A DNA stretch of 46,810 bases. It comes from an uncultured Clostridium sp. GTDB taxonomy: Bacteria; Bacillota; Clostridia; TANB77; CAG-508. The DNA lies in NCBI GenBank assembly GCA_900556135.1, contig USNR01000011.1:1-46810 (forward strand), in the 5' to 3' direction. Below are positions 8,833-17,049 of the stretch, piece after piece. A model generated the notes under the pieces. It saw nothing but the letters and a program-made list of their open reading frames with translations. It was not told the DNA's origin and ran no database searches. The number at the start of each line of letters is the position of its first letter. Within the stretch, counting starts at the first letter, position 1. A program made the position numbers and the translations under genes.

Positions 8833-9531
8833 ATGGTTTGGATTATAGCAAGTTTAATATTAACAATTATATTATTAACAATAGGTTTAGATATAAAATT
8901 TAAAGATATTAATAAAATAAAGGAAGTTGGATATAGTAAGGATCTTAAAATAATTACAGATAAATTCCCAGAAAATGAAAAGGTTTGTAAAGAAATCTTG
9001 AGCAGATTAGGAAATGAGACTACAAAAATAGAAAAAGAAGAAAATACAGCAACAAGTCTGTATATGGTTATGCCAAATAAAATAATAATTGGTAATATAC
9101 AAGATAGTTGCACAAGAATCCAAACTATAGCTCATGAATGCATTCATTCTATACAAAATAAAAAAATATTAAAATTCAATTTTATATATTCAAATTTTTA
9201 TATATTGTTTTTTCTAGCAGTATGTATTCTATCTATATTTAGAATTGTAGATAAAAATATAATGTATATTTTATTAACTGCACAAATGCTTTCTGGAAAC
9301 ATCTATTTTACTGTAAGGAGCTTTATAGAAATTGATGCAATGACAAAAGCTCCTTACTTAGCAAAAGAGTATATGAATAGTACAAGATGTGCTGAAGACA
9401 AGGAAATAAATCTATTACAGGATAAATATGAGGAGATAAATAAAATTGGAATAAAACTGTATGTGTATATATTAGCATGCAAAGCGATTATAAAAACATT
9501 AATATGTAGTGTAATAATGCAATTAATATGA
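8833..9531 (+). CDS. Membrane-bound zinc metallopeptidase (HExxH)
   Basis: Start at 8833 is preferred because GGAGG (8823-8827) lies 5 nt upstream; the earlier in-frame ATG at 8821 would contain that ribosome site. About 232 aa. A transmembrane helix occupies about residues 1-18. A soluble segment follows, then the zinc motif HECIHSIQ, then two or three further hydrophobic helices and a hydrophobic C-terminal end. The arrangement (HExxH in a small multi-helix protein) recalls the neutral zinc metallopeptidases of the YugP type, but the rest is too divergent to be sure. It stands alone between two terminators. Substrate unknown. Confidence 0.75.
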   Translation: MVWIIASLILTIILLTIGLDIKFKDINKIKEVGYSKDLKIITDKFPENEKVCKEILSRLGNETTKIEKEENTATSLYMVMPNKIIIGNIQDSCTRIQTIAHECIHSIQNKKILKFNFIYSNFYILFFLAVCILSIFRIVDKNIMYILLTAQMLSGNIYFTVRSFIEIDAMTKAPYLAKEYMNSTRCAEDKEINLLQDKYEEINKIGIKLYVYILACKAIIKTLICSVIMQLI

Positions 9532-9554
9532 AGCTTTTATATACTAAAAAAGGC

Positions 9555-9592
9555 AAAAAAATCAATAAAATATTGTATTTTATTGATTTTTT
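9555..9592. terminator. Bidirectional hairpin terminator
   Basis: 15-bp perfect stem (AAAAAATCAATAAAA and its complement) with a 7-nt loop, A-run before and T-run after. It ends the metallopeptidase transcript, and its right arm overlaps the pfk promoter. Confidence 0.85.
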
Positions 9593-9600
9593 GGTATAAT
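9573..9600 (+). promoter_or_regulatory. Promoter of pfkA
   Basis: TTGTAT (9573-9578), 16-nt spacer, TATAAT (9595-9600) with extended TGG before the -10. The -35 lies inside the terminator hairpin. Confidence 0.65.
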
Positions 9601-9654
9601 AGTAATGTATAAAAAACAATAGATACGAGTTTTAGGAAACTTAAGGAGGAAAAC

Positions 9655-10803
9655 ATGATGTTAAAAAAGGTTGCAATACTTGCAAATGGTGGAGATGTTT
9701 CAGGGTTTAATGCAGTTATAAGAGCTATTATAAAGACTGCAGAAAACAATGGAATAGAATGTTATGGCTTTATTGATGGATACAGAGGTTTACTAAAAAA
9801 CGACTTTGTACGATTAAGTACAAGTAATAGGCAAAATGCTTCTGGTATTCTTCCAAAGGGAGGTTCAATAATAGGTTCTTCAACAAATGCAAACGTATTT
9901 AATTATAAAGTAGAATTGCCTAATGGAGAAATTGAATATAGAGATTTGTCAGATATATGTGTGAAAAATGTAAAAGATGATGGATTTGACTGTATATTTA
10001 CTTTAGGCGGTGATGGAACTCAAAAGTCTGCAAGAGATTTATCTCTTAAAGGAATAAATATTATAGGCGTTCCGAAAACGATTGATAATGATGTTGCATG
10101 TACAGAAATTACATTTGGCTACAACACAGCTGTCTCTGTTGCTGCAGAAGCATTGGACAGGCTTCATACAACTGGCGAAACACACCATAGAATAATGGTG
10201 TTAGAGGTTATGGGAAGATATGCTGGATGGATAGCGTTAGAATCAGCTATAGCTGGTGGAGCAGATGTGGCATTAATCCCGGAAATACCATATGATATTA
10301 ATTCAGCAATAAGAAAAATAAAACAAAGAGAAGAAGCTGGAAAAGAATTTAGCATAGTTGTTGTTGCAGAAGGTGCTGTTCCTAAAGGAGGCACTTATAC
10401 AATAGAAGAAACAAGAGATAATGGTGCAGGAGTTGATAACACTAAACTTGGAGGCACAGGAGAAGTTGTTGCAAAAGAATTGGAAAGATTAACTGGATTG
10501 GAAGCCAGATGCACAGTATTAGGTTATATGCAAAGAGGAGGAACTCCTACAGCTTTTGATAGAGTGCTTTCAACTAAATATGGTTCAAAGGCTATGAACC
10601 TAGCAATGGAAGGAAAATTTGGAGTACTAGCAGTAATAAAAAATGGAAAGTTAGACTCAGTTCCATTAGAAGATGTAGTAGGTAATAATAAGAAAATAGG
10701 TGCAGTATCAGGCAATACAGCAGAAAGTAATTTGAGAAAAGTAACAATGAATGATGATTTAGTAATTACAGCAAGAAACATAGGAATTTGTTTAGGAGAC
10801 TAA
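9655..10803 (+). CDS. pfkA: 6-phosphofructokinase
   Basis: Phosphorylates fructose 6-phosphate at C1, the committed step of glycolysis. Family motifs: GGDVSGFNAVIRA at the N-terminus, GGDGT (118-122), PKTIDND (140-146, catalytic Asp), MGRYAGWIALES and GYMQRGGTPTAFDR. The phosphoryl-donor positions are mixed: Gly in GGDGT as in ATP enzymes, but Lys in PKTIDND as in pyrophosphate enzymes. ATP, PPi or both are therefore possible. Length 382 aa is longer than the 320-aa E. coli type. AGGAGG (9644-9649) serves ATG 9655, or the adjacent ATG at 9658. Monocistronic by appearance. Confidence 0.93.
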   Translation: MMLKKVAILANGGDVSGFNAVIRAIIKTAENNGIECYGFIDGYRGLLKNDFVRLSTSNRQNASGILPKGGSIIGSSTNANVFNYKVELPNGEIEYRDLSDICVKNVKDDGFDCIFTLGGDGTQKSARDLSLKGINIIGVPKTIDNDVACTEITFGYNTAVSVAAEALDRLHTTGETHHRIMVLEVMGRYAGWIALESAIAGGADVALIPEIPYDINSAIRKIKQREEAGKEFSIVVVAEGAVPKGGTYTIEETRDNGAGVDNTKLGGTGEVVAKELERLTGLEARCTVLGYMQRGGTPTAFDRVLSTKYGSKAMNLAMEGKFGVLAVIKNGKLDSVPLEDVVGNNKKIGAVSGNTAESNLRKVTMNDDLVITARNIGICLGD

Positions 10804-10897
10804 GAGCTAAATAATTTATCAACAGACGATTAGATTTTGACATGGAAACTCACGATAAAAAAATAAAATAGTATGTAATTATAAGGAGTGAGCCAAA

Positions 10898-12988
10898 ATG
10901 TCTGAAATTTTGCCAAGAAAAAGAAAATTAACACAAATTCAAGTTGCAGTATTACAAGGATTAGACGCAGGAAAAACAAATAAAGAAATAGAGATAGAAT
11001 ATGGAATTAATCCGTCAAGCATTAGAAGTTCAATAGTGGCATTAGAGAAATATGGTTATTACTATGGAAATAGAGAAAAGGAGAGAAAAAAGAGCTTAGG
11101 TACTTTACAAAAAAGGGTACTAGACGAAATAAAAAAATCTCCAAAAACTAGAAGAAAAATTGCAGAAATATTAGGTATTAACTATGCTGTGGTAAGTAAA
11201 ATAGTAAGAGATTTAATAAGTAAAGAATTAATAACAAGGGATGAAGTTATAGAAAGTGCTAGAACAGGTCAGAAAACAAAAAAATTGACAGATAAACAAC
11301 AAACTGTATTGGAGGCTGTGAAAGAGGGAAAAACTAAAAAGAAGATAAAAGAACAATATACAATTAGTGCATCAACATACGACACCATTATAAAAGCCTT
11401 AGTGGGAAGAGGATTGTTGAGTAAAGAAGAGGCTGTAATAGCTAATTTAACAGAAAGGCAAGTAAAAGTACTACAAGGAGTTAGGAATGGAAAAACTAGA
11501 AGTCAGATGGTTGAAGAGTATGACATATGCTATGAATCAGTTAATTCTGCTCAAAAAGCATTGATAGAAAAAGGAATAATAAGTCAAGATCAAATTGTGC
11601 TTACCAAAGATCCAACAAGGATTACAGAATTTCAAGAGAGGGTATTAAGCGATTTGAAGTCTGGAAAAACTAGAAGAGAAATAGCAGACTACTATGGAGT
11701 TTCGTATCAGAAAATAAGTAGTGAAATATATAATTTAGTTACAAGAGGATTGATAACGAGGGAGGAAATAGCCAAAACTATTAGGCCAAAAAGAAAAAAA
11801 TTATCAACACAGCAAAATGTTGTGTTAAACAATTTAAAAGCTGGAAAAACAAGGAGCGAAATTGCACAAGAATGTGGTATTGAGCTTAAAACTGTTTACA
11901 GTATATCAAAAACACTAATAAATAGAGGCGATATTTCGGAAGATGAAATTAAAAATTCTAAAAGGGGAAGAAAAGCTACAGATGTAAAGCTTACTGAATT
12001 GGAGCATGATATACTTGAAGGATTAAGGAGTGGAATAACAAAAAGAGAATTAGAAAAACAATATAATGTTAATTGGAATGTAATGAATAACATGATAAGG
12101 GCGTTTATAAGAAGAGGTTTAATATTAAGAGAGGATATAAAAGAAGAAAAGGTGGAGGACAAAATGAGAAAGGAAACGGACTTATCACAAAAGAATGATT
12201 TAAAAGAACTTGTTTATAAAGATATAAAGGCGGGCATGGCTTTACCAGAGATAGCAAAGAAATACAATAACAATAAGATAGGCAGTCTTGTTCTTAAATT
12301 GATTGCAGAAGGAAGAATATCAGGAAGTGAAGTGAAAACGGAGGTACTTAATAAAAGGAAAGAAAGAGATAATGGGAATGAAAGTGGAAGAAATGCAAGA
12401 GCAGATCAAAAAAAGAAAAAGCCAGTTATAAATGAGCAGACAAAAAAGAAAACGGAAGCAGATATTCCACAACCCAAAACAGAAAAGGCGGTACCAAATG
12501 AAAAAGCAGATGATAGTCAAAAAAGTAAAAACACTTTTCCAGAAGCAATAGACCGATTGAGAGAGTGCATGAAGAATGGTAAAATACCAGATATGGAGCT
12601 ATTAGCCAAGGCAAAAAAAGAAACAATGACATCCTTGGGATACCTAGATAAAAATTCGGTAGGATTAATTCTAAGAGGGTATTCAGCCAGAAAGGAACAT
12701 ACTTTTGCGTTAGGATACATAAACGAGTGCAGAAATTTTCAAAGAGCTAGAGGTAGAGAAAATCCAGCATTAGAAGAGAGTTTTAAAAAAATAGAAAATG
12801 CAATTTCAACAGGAAGTAAAGAAATGCGAGCTATAAAAAATATGAGATGGGGAGCATCAATACATGATTCAGCAAATGATGCAGGCATCTCAGAAAAAAA
12901 AGCTACAGAGCTATATAATAAATATGTAAAACCTACAAAAGAAATAGGTGGGCAAGAAGAAATACCTCAATATGAAATTGAATTTTAG
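10898..12988 (+). CDS. Protein with eight tandem helix-turn-helix repeats, probable DNA-binding
   Basis: Not a named family that I recognise. Residues 11-480 hold eight copies of a unit of about 50-60 aa with the pattern LT..Q..VL..L..GKTR.EIA..YGIS...V......L...GLIS.EEI. They start near residues 11, 68, 130, 184, 243, 302, 365 and (degenerate) 433. The core GKT(R/K)xxI appears as AGKTNKEI, EGKTKKKI, SGKTRREI, AGKTRSEI and so on. Each unit looks like a LuxR/sigma-4-like HTH. A Lys/Glu-rich linker covers 481-545. The C-terminal domain (546-696) is helical and ends with another HTH-like stretch (ANDAGISEKKATELYNKYV). AAGGAGTGAG lies before the ATG, and a TTGACA (10837-10842) without a clear -10 lies upstream. 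Probably binds long or repeated DNA sites. Confidence 0.8.
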   Translation: MSEILPRKRKLTQIQVAVLQGLDAGKTNKEIEIEYGINPSSIRSSIVALEKYGYYYGNREKERKKSLGTLQKRVLDEIKKSPKTRRKIAEILGINYAVVSKIVRDLISKELITRDEVIESARTGQKTKKLTDKQQTVLEAVKEGKTKKKIKEQYTISASTYDTIIKALVGRGLLSKEEAVIANLTERQVKVLQGVRNGKTRSQMVEEYDICYESVNSAQKALIEKGIISQDQIVLTKDPTRITEFQERVLSDLKSGKTRREIADYYGVSYQKISSEIYNLVTRGLITREEIAKTIRPKRKKLSTQQNVVLNNLKAGKTRSEIAQECGIELKTVYSISKTLINRGDISEDEIKNSKRGRKATDVKLTELEHDILEGLRSGITKRELEKQYNVNWNVMNNMIRAFIRRGLILREDIKEEKVEDKMRKETDLSQKNDLKELVYKDIKAGMALPEIAKKYNNNKIGSLVLKLIAEGRISGSEVKTEVLNKRKERDNGNESGRNARADQKKKKPVINEQTKKKTEADIPQPKTEKAVPNEKADDSQKSKNTFPEAIDRLRECMKNGKIPDMELLAKAKKETMTSLGYLDKNSVGLILRGYSARKEHTFALGYINECRNFQRARGRENPALEESFKKIENAISTGSKEMRAIKNMRWGASIHDSANDAGISEKKATELYNKYVKPTKEIGGQEEIPQYEIEF

Positions 12989-13037
12989 TTAAAATATAAG
13001 TAATTAAGTACATTTTAAACGGAAGGAATGAAAATTA

Positions 13038-14753
13038 ATGATAAACTTTAAAGAAGAGATAGCAAAAATAATATCAAATTACATGAAAATAGATATAGAA
13101 AAAATACTAGAAAATTTAGAAATTCCAAAAGATAGTAATATGGGAGATTATGCTTTTCCATGTTTTGTACTTGCAAAAGAAATGAAAAAATCGCCTGTAA
13201 TGATAGCTGAAGAATTGAAAAATAGTATAACAGAGGAGATTGGACAAGATAACAAATATATAGAAAGTGTAAGTTCAGTAAATGGATTTTTAAATTTTTC
13301 GATAAATAAAGAATCTATAATAAAAGAAACTATAAAAGACTTTGATAATGCAACGCAATATGGAAAATCTGATGTAGGAAAAGGAAAAACAATATTAGTA
13401 GAATATTCTTCACCTAATATTGCGAAACCTTTTCACATAGGACATTTAAAAACCACTATTTTAGGAAATTGCTTATATAATGTTTATAAATTTTTAGGTT
13501 ATAATACAATAGGGCTAAACCACTTAGGGGATTATGGAACTCAATTTGCAAAATTAATTGAAGGATATAAAATGTGGGGAAGCGAATATGACTTTACTGA
13601 AAATCCTATAGATAAAATGGCAGAAGTATATGCAAGAATAAATGCTCTTTGCGAAAAAAATGAAGATGTATTAGAAAAGTGTAGAGATAATTTCAAAAAG
13701 TTAGAAGAGGGAGATCCATATTGCGTTGAAATATGGAATAAATTTAAAGAATTAAGTCTTAAGGAATTTGATAAAATATATAATTTATTAGGCGTAAAAT
13801 TTGATTCGATGAATGGAGAAGCCTTCTATTCTGATAAGATGCAAGAGGTAGTAGATATCCTTGAGAAAAATGGGAAATTAGTAGAATCACAAGGTGCAAG
13901 AGTAGTAGATTTAAAAGAGCAAGGAATTGAAACACCATGCATTATTCAAAAGGCAAATGGATCTTCTATATATGCGACCAGAGATTTAGCTGCAATACTA
14001 TATAGAGCAAGAACATACGACTTTGATAAATGTTTGTATGTTGTAGCCATAGAACAAAGTTTACACTTTAAGCAGGTTTTTGCAGTAGCTAAATATTTAG
14101 ACTTAGATGAAAAATATACAAATGGATTAGAACATGTAAGCTATGGAATGATACGATTACCAGAAGGAAAAATGTCTACAAGAAAAGGAAATTTTGTAAA
14201 AGTTAATGACCTGTTAAATGACTCCATTTCTAAAGTTGAAGAAATAATGAAAGATAGAGACATAGAAAACAAAGAAGAAGTAGCAAAGAAAGTTGGAATA
14301 GGCGCAGTAATTTTTAACAATTTATGTGAAAATAGAATAAAAGATCAGGTATTTGATTTAAATCAAGCATTAAACTTCAATGGAGAGACAGGACCTTATC
14401 TACAATACATATGTGTAAGAACAAAAAGCGTTATAGAAAAAGCAGGATATATACCAGAGGCTTCAAGTGTTGATTTTACTAAATTAACAGATAAGGAATC
14501 TATGCAAATAATAAATGCTATAGCAACATTTGAACAAACACTTGAATTGGTAGCTAAAAAAGAAGAACCATCAATTTTAGCAAGATATCTAATAAATTTA
14601 GCACAAGGCTTTAGTACTTTTTACAACAATAATCACATATTAGTAGAAGAAAAAAGTGTTCAAGATGCACGTCTATATCTAACTAATATGGTAGGAAATG
14701 TTCTGGAGATAGGACTAAACCTGTTAGGAATACAAGTACCAGATAAAATGTAG
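13038..14753 (+). CDS. argS: Arginyl-tRNA synthetase
   Basis: Charges tRNA-Arg with arginine; class I synthetase, cytoplasmic. The N-terminal Add-1 domain covers about residues 1-110. The HIGH signature is exact (SSPNIAKPFHIGHLKTT, HIGH at 133-136), and the KMSKS-type loop reads EGKMSTRKGN. The C-terminal anticodon-binding helical domain is complete (ARYLINLAQGFSTFYNN to the end). Length 571 aa is normal. The start follows GGAAGGAATG. The next gene begins 23 nt downstream, so they may share a transcript. Confidence 0.97.
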   Translation: MINFKEEIAKIISNYMKIDIEKILENLEIPKDSNMGDYAFPCFVLAKEMKKSPVMIAEELKNSITEEIGQDNKYIESVSSVNGFLNFSINKESIIKETIKDFDNATQYGKSDVGKGKTILVEYSSPNIAKPFHIGHLKTTILGNCLYNVYKFLGYNTIGLNHLGDYGTQFAKLIEGYKMWGSEYDFTENPIDKMAEVYARINALCEKNEDVLEKCRDNFKKLEEGDPYCVEIWNKFKELSLKEFDKIYNLLGVKFDSMNGEAFYSDKMQEVVDILEKNGKLVESQGARVVDLKEQGIETPCIIQKANGSSIYATRDLAAILYRARTYDFDKCLYVVAIEQSLHFKQVFAVAKYLDLDEKYTNGLEHVSYGMIRLPEGKMSTRKGNFVKVNDLLNDSISKVEEIMKDRDIENKEEVAKKVGIGAVIFNNLCENRIKDQVFDLNQALNFNGETGPYLQYICVRTKSVIEKAGYIPEASSVDFTKLTDKESMQIINAIATFEQTLELVAKKEEPSILARYLINLAQGFSTFYNNNHILVEEKSVQDARLYLTNMVGNVLEIGLNLLGIQVPDKM

Positions 14754-14776
14754 TAATTATAAAAAAGGAAATAATT

Positions 14777-15778
14777 ATGAATAAAGAAATTTTAAAACAT
14801 ATAATCAGATATATTTTAATGATTTTTATTATTGGAGTATGTTGTACAATATTTAACTTTTCAGCCGAAAATGGCACACAATCCTCTAGCACGAGTCAAA
14901 AAGTTGCTAGAGCGATTGTTATGTTAATAAATAAAAATTTATCTGAAAATGAGATTGAAAATCAAGTGAATTTAATACAGCCATATCTAAGAAAATTAGC
15001 ACACTTTTCGGTTTATATGTTACTTGGTATGCTTGTTATGCTATGTGCATGCACATTCAAAGGTAGAAAATTATTAAAATTTGACATTAGTGTAATATTT
15101 AATTTTCTGTATGCTTGTACAGATGAATTTCACCAATTGTTTATTCCGGGAAGAAGTGGAGAATTTAGAGATGTATCAATCGATACATTTGGAGCATTAT
15201 TAGGAATATTAATTGTACTTTCAATAGTATGGATAGTGGAAAAAGTAAAAAAAGCAAAAAAGTGTAAAACCAAGACATTAGCCGAAAAAAACGAAGAAAG
15301 TATAAAAAAGAGAAATGTGTTATTTATAGCAAGTACAGGTGGACATTTAAATGAACTTATGCAAGTTAAGCCATTATTTAATAAATTTGATTATCATATT
15401 ATAACAGAAAAGACAAAAGTAGATGATAGCTTAAAAGAAGAATATGGCGAAAGAATAAGATTTTTAATATATGGAACAAAAAAATATCCAATAAGATATA
15501 TATTTAAATTTTTAGCAAATTGTTTTATTAGTTTATATTATTACTTCAAATTTCAACCAGAAGTTGTAGTTACAACAGGCACGCATACAGCAGTTCCAAT
15601 GTGCTATATAGCTAAAATTTTTGGAAGTAAAGTAATATTTATAGAAACATTTGCCAATAGAACAACTGCAACAGTGGCAGGTAGACTAGTGTATCCGATT
15701 GCAGATACTTTTGTTGTACAATGGGAAGAAATGCACAAGATATATCCTAAATCTGTATGTTGGGGGTGGCTATATTGA
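14777..15778 (+). CDS. VanZ-like membrane domain fused to Alg14/PssD-like glycosyltransferase subunit
   Basis: One unbroken frame with two domains. Residues 1-158 are a VanZ-like membrane protein (FNFSAENGTQSSSTS, KLAHFSVYMLLGML, DEFHQLFIPGRSGEFRDV) with four hydrophobic segments. A Lys-rich linker follows to about 176. Residues 177-333 match the Alg14/PssD/CpsF type (NVLFIASTGGHLNELMQ, VVTTGTHTAVPM, ending in a WGWLY-like tail). In other systems Alg14-type proteins anchor the Alg13-type catalytic partner to the membrane to make glycan-lipid intermediates. That partner is the very next gene, overlapping by 4 nt. GGAAATAATT precedes the ATG. A frameshift-free fusion seems real. Confidence 0.85.
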   Translation: MNKEILKHIIRYILMIFIIGVCCTIFNFSAENGTQSSSTSQKVARAIVMLINKNLSENEIENQVNLIQPYLRKLAHFSVYMLLGMLVMLCACTFKGRKLLKFDISVIFNFLYACTDEFHQLFIPGRSGEFRDVSIDTFGALLGILIVLSIVWIVEKVKKAKKCKTKTLAEKNEESIKKRNVLFIASTGGHLNELMQVKPLFNKFDYHIITEKTKVDDSLKEEYGERIRFLIYGTKKYPIRYIFKFLANCFISLYYYFKFQPEVVVTTGTHTAVPMCYIAKIFGSKVIFIETFANRTTATVAGRLVYPIADTFVVQWEEMHKIYPKSVCWGWLY

Positions 15779-16263
15779 TATTTGTTATATTAGGAACGCA
15801 AGATAAATCTTTTCCTAGACTACTAGATGCAATACAAAAGCAGATAGATTTAGGGAATATAGATAAAAATGAAAAAATAATAGTACAAGCTGGAAGTACA
15901 AAGTATGAGTCGAAAGACATGGAAATTAAAGATTATATAGGTGTACGAAAGTTTGAAAAGCTGATAGATGAGGCCGATTTAATAATATGTCATGCAGGAG
16001 TTGGAACCATACTTACAGCATTAAAGAAAAACAAAAAGATAATAGCTGCGGCTAGATTAAAAAAATATGGAGAACATGTAAATGACCATCAACTACAAAT
16101 ATTAGATAATTTTAACAAGTCTGGATATTTATTAGCATTGGATGATTTTGATAAGTTAGATTTGTTAATAAAGCAATCAGTAAACTTTACACCTGCACAA
16201 TTTAAAAGCAATAAAAAATATTTTTTAAATCAACTAGAAAAAGAAATAAATATATTAGGCTAA
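15775..16263 (+). CDS. Alg13/PssE-like glycosyltransferase subunit
   Basis: Partner of the preceding Alg14-like domain; together they should form a GT28-type glycosyltransferase at the membrane. The start is TTG at 15775, overlapping the previous stop as TTGA, with GGGGGTGG (15762-15768) 6 nt upstream. The protein then begins MIFVILGTQDKSFPRLLDAI as the family does. The sugar-nucleotide-binding part is CHAGVGTILTALKKNKKIIA, followed by EHVNDHQLQILDNF. Length 162 aa is typical. An ATG at 15757 exists in frame but lacks a proper ribosome site. Confidence 0.88.
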   Translation: MIFVILGTQDKSFPRLLDAIQKQIDLGNIDKNEKIIVQAGSTKYESKDMEIKDYIGVRKFEKLIDEADLIICHAGVGTILTALKKNKKIIAAARLKKYGEHVNDHQLQILDNFNKSGYLLALDDFDKLDLLIKQSVNFTPAQFKSNKKYFLNQLEKEINILG

Positions 16264-16283
16264 TATTAGATAATTAAAGAAAG

Positions 16284-16308
16284 ACCGTCGATATTTATCG
16301 ACGGTTTT
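16284..16308. terminator. Bidirectional terminator between convergent genes
   Basis: Stem ACCGTCGAT / ATCGACGGT with a 4-nt loop. T-rich tracts follow on both strands, between the Alg13-like gene (+) and the small orphan gene (-). Confidence 0.85.
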
Positions 16309-16318
16309 CCATTGATTG

Positions 16319-16696
16319 TTAAAAATGAATCAAGCTCAGCCAATTCACAAACTGTTGAATCGCCTCATTTACAGCAGTGCTATATTTGGGCCAAAACTCA
16401 TTTAAGTTTCCAGTAAAGAATGCGTAAATAAATCCTAATCCAGCTTTAATTGCGAGCTCACCCAACTGAAGCCATCCATCGAACCATCCGTAGATGATTG
16501 GAAATCTAGTGGGAAATTCGGGATAAAAATAATTCGAAATAACATTAATGATAACTCCCATAAGGATTAATCTGCCAATATTGCGACTAATTCTGTCCAT
16601 CCATTGGAAAAATTTCCCTGCAATTGACTTTATTTCTGTGCGGTGATTAACAAACCAATCTCTAATCCGACCAAGCTGTGCAAAAAACCAATTCAT
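16319..16696 (-). CDS. Small orphan protein, 125 aa, unknown function
   Basis: I do not recognise it. It starts MNWFFAQLGRIRDW, has an aromatic, amphipathic N-terminal part, a hydrophobic stretch around residues 40-56 (GRLILMGVIINVISNYF) and further Trp/Phe-rich segments, so it may associate with the membrane. AGGAG stands 9 nt before the ATG on the minus strand, and an extended -10 TGA-TATAAA (16751-16743) is upstream, so it is expressed as its own unit. Codons such as CGG, CGC and GGG are commoner than in neighbouring genes, which use AGA and GGA. That may mean foreign origin. Confidence 0.65.
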   Translation of the reverse strand: MNWFFAQLGRIRDWFVNHRTEIKSIAGKFFQWMDRISRNIGRLILMGVIINVISNYFYPEFPTRFPIIYGWFDGWLQLGELAIKAGLGFIYAFFTGNLNEFWPKYSTAVNEAIQQFVNWLSLIHF

Positions 16697-16713
16697 TTTC
16701 TAGTTCTCCTGAG

Positions 16714-16745
16714 AAAAAAATCAACCATTTTACTGGTTGATTTTT
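16714..16745. terminator. Terminator downstream of tRNA-Gly
   Basis: Stem AAATCAACCA / TGGTTGATTT with a 6-nt loop, A-run on the left and T-run on the right. It works for minus-strand transcripts leaving the tRNA and perhaps for both strands. Confidence 0.75.
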
Positions 16746-16785
16746 ATATCATCTGTTCTATAAAAAGTCTGAACATAAACGTTAC

Positions 16786-16859
<74 letters not shown>

Positions 16860-17017
16860 GATTGATTATAAAATTATAATATCACAAGATAATCAAAATT
16901 TCAATTGCTTTTGCAGTTTTTATCAAAATGCTAGAGATAAAATTTTACTTAACGGGAAAGTGTAACGCAAATGTAACACAAATTTAATAAGATTGCAATC
17001 AAGTGCAAAAATATATA

Positions 17018-17026
17018 TGATATAAT
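17018..17026 (+). promoter_or_regulatory. Extended -10 promoter of the surface-protein operon
   Basis: TGA-TATAAT (17018-17026) with no recognisable -35 at 17 nt; the gene starts 24 nt downstream. Confidence 0.5.
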
Positions 17027-17049
17027 AAACAAAAAAATAGGGGATTGTG

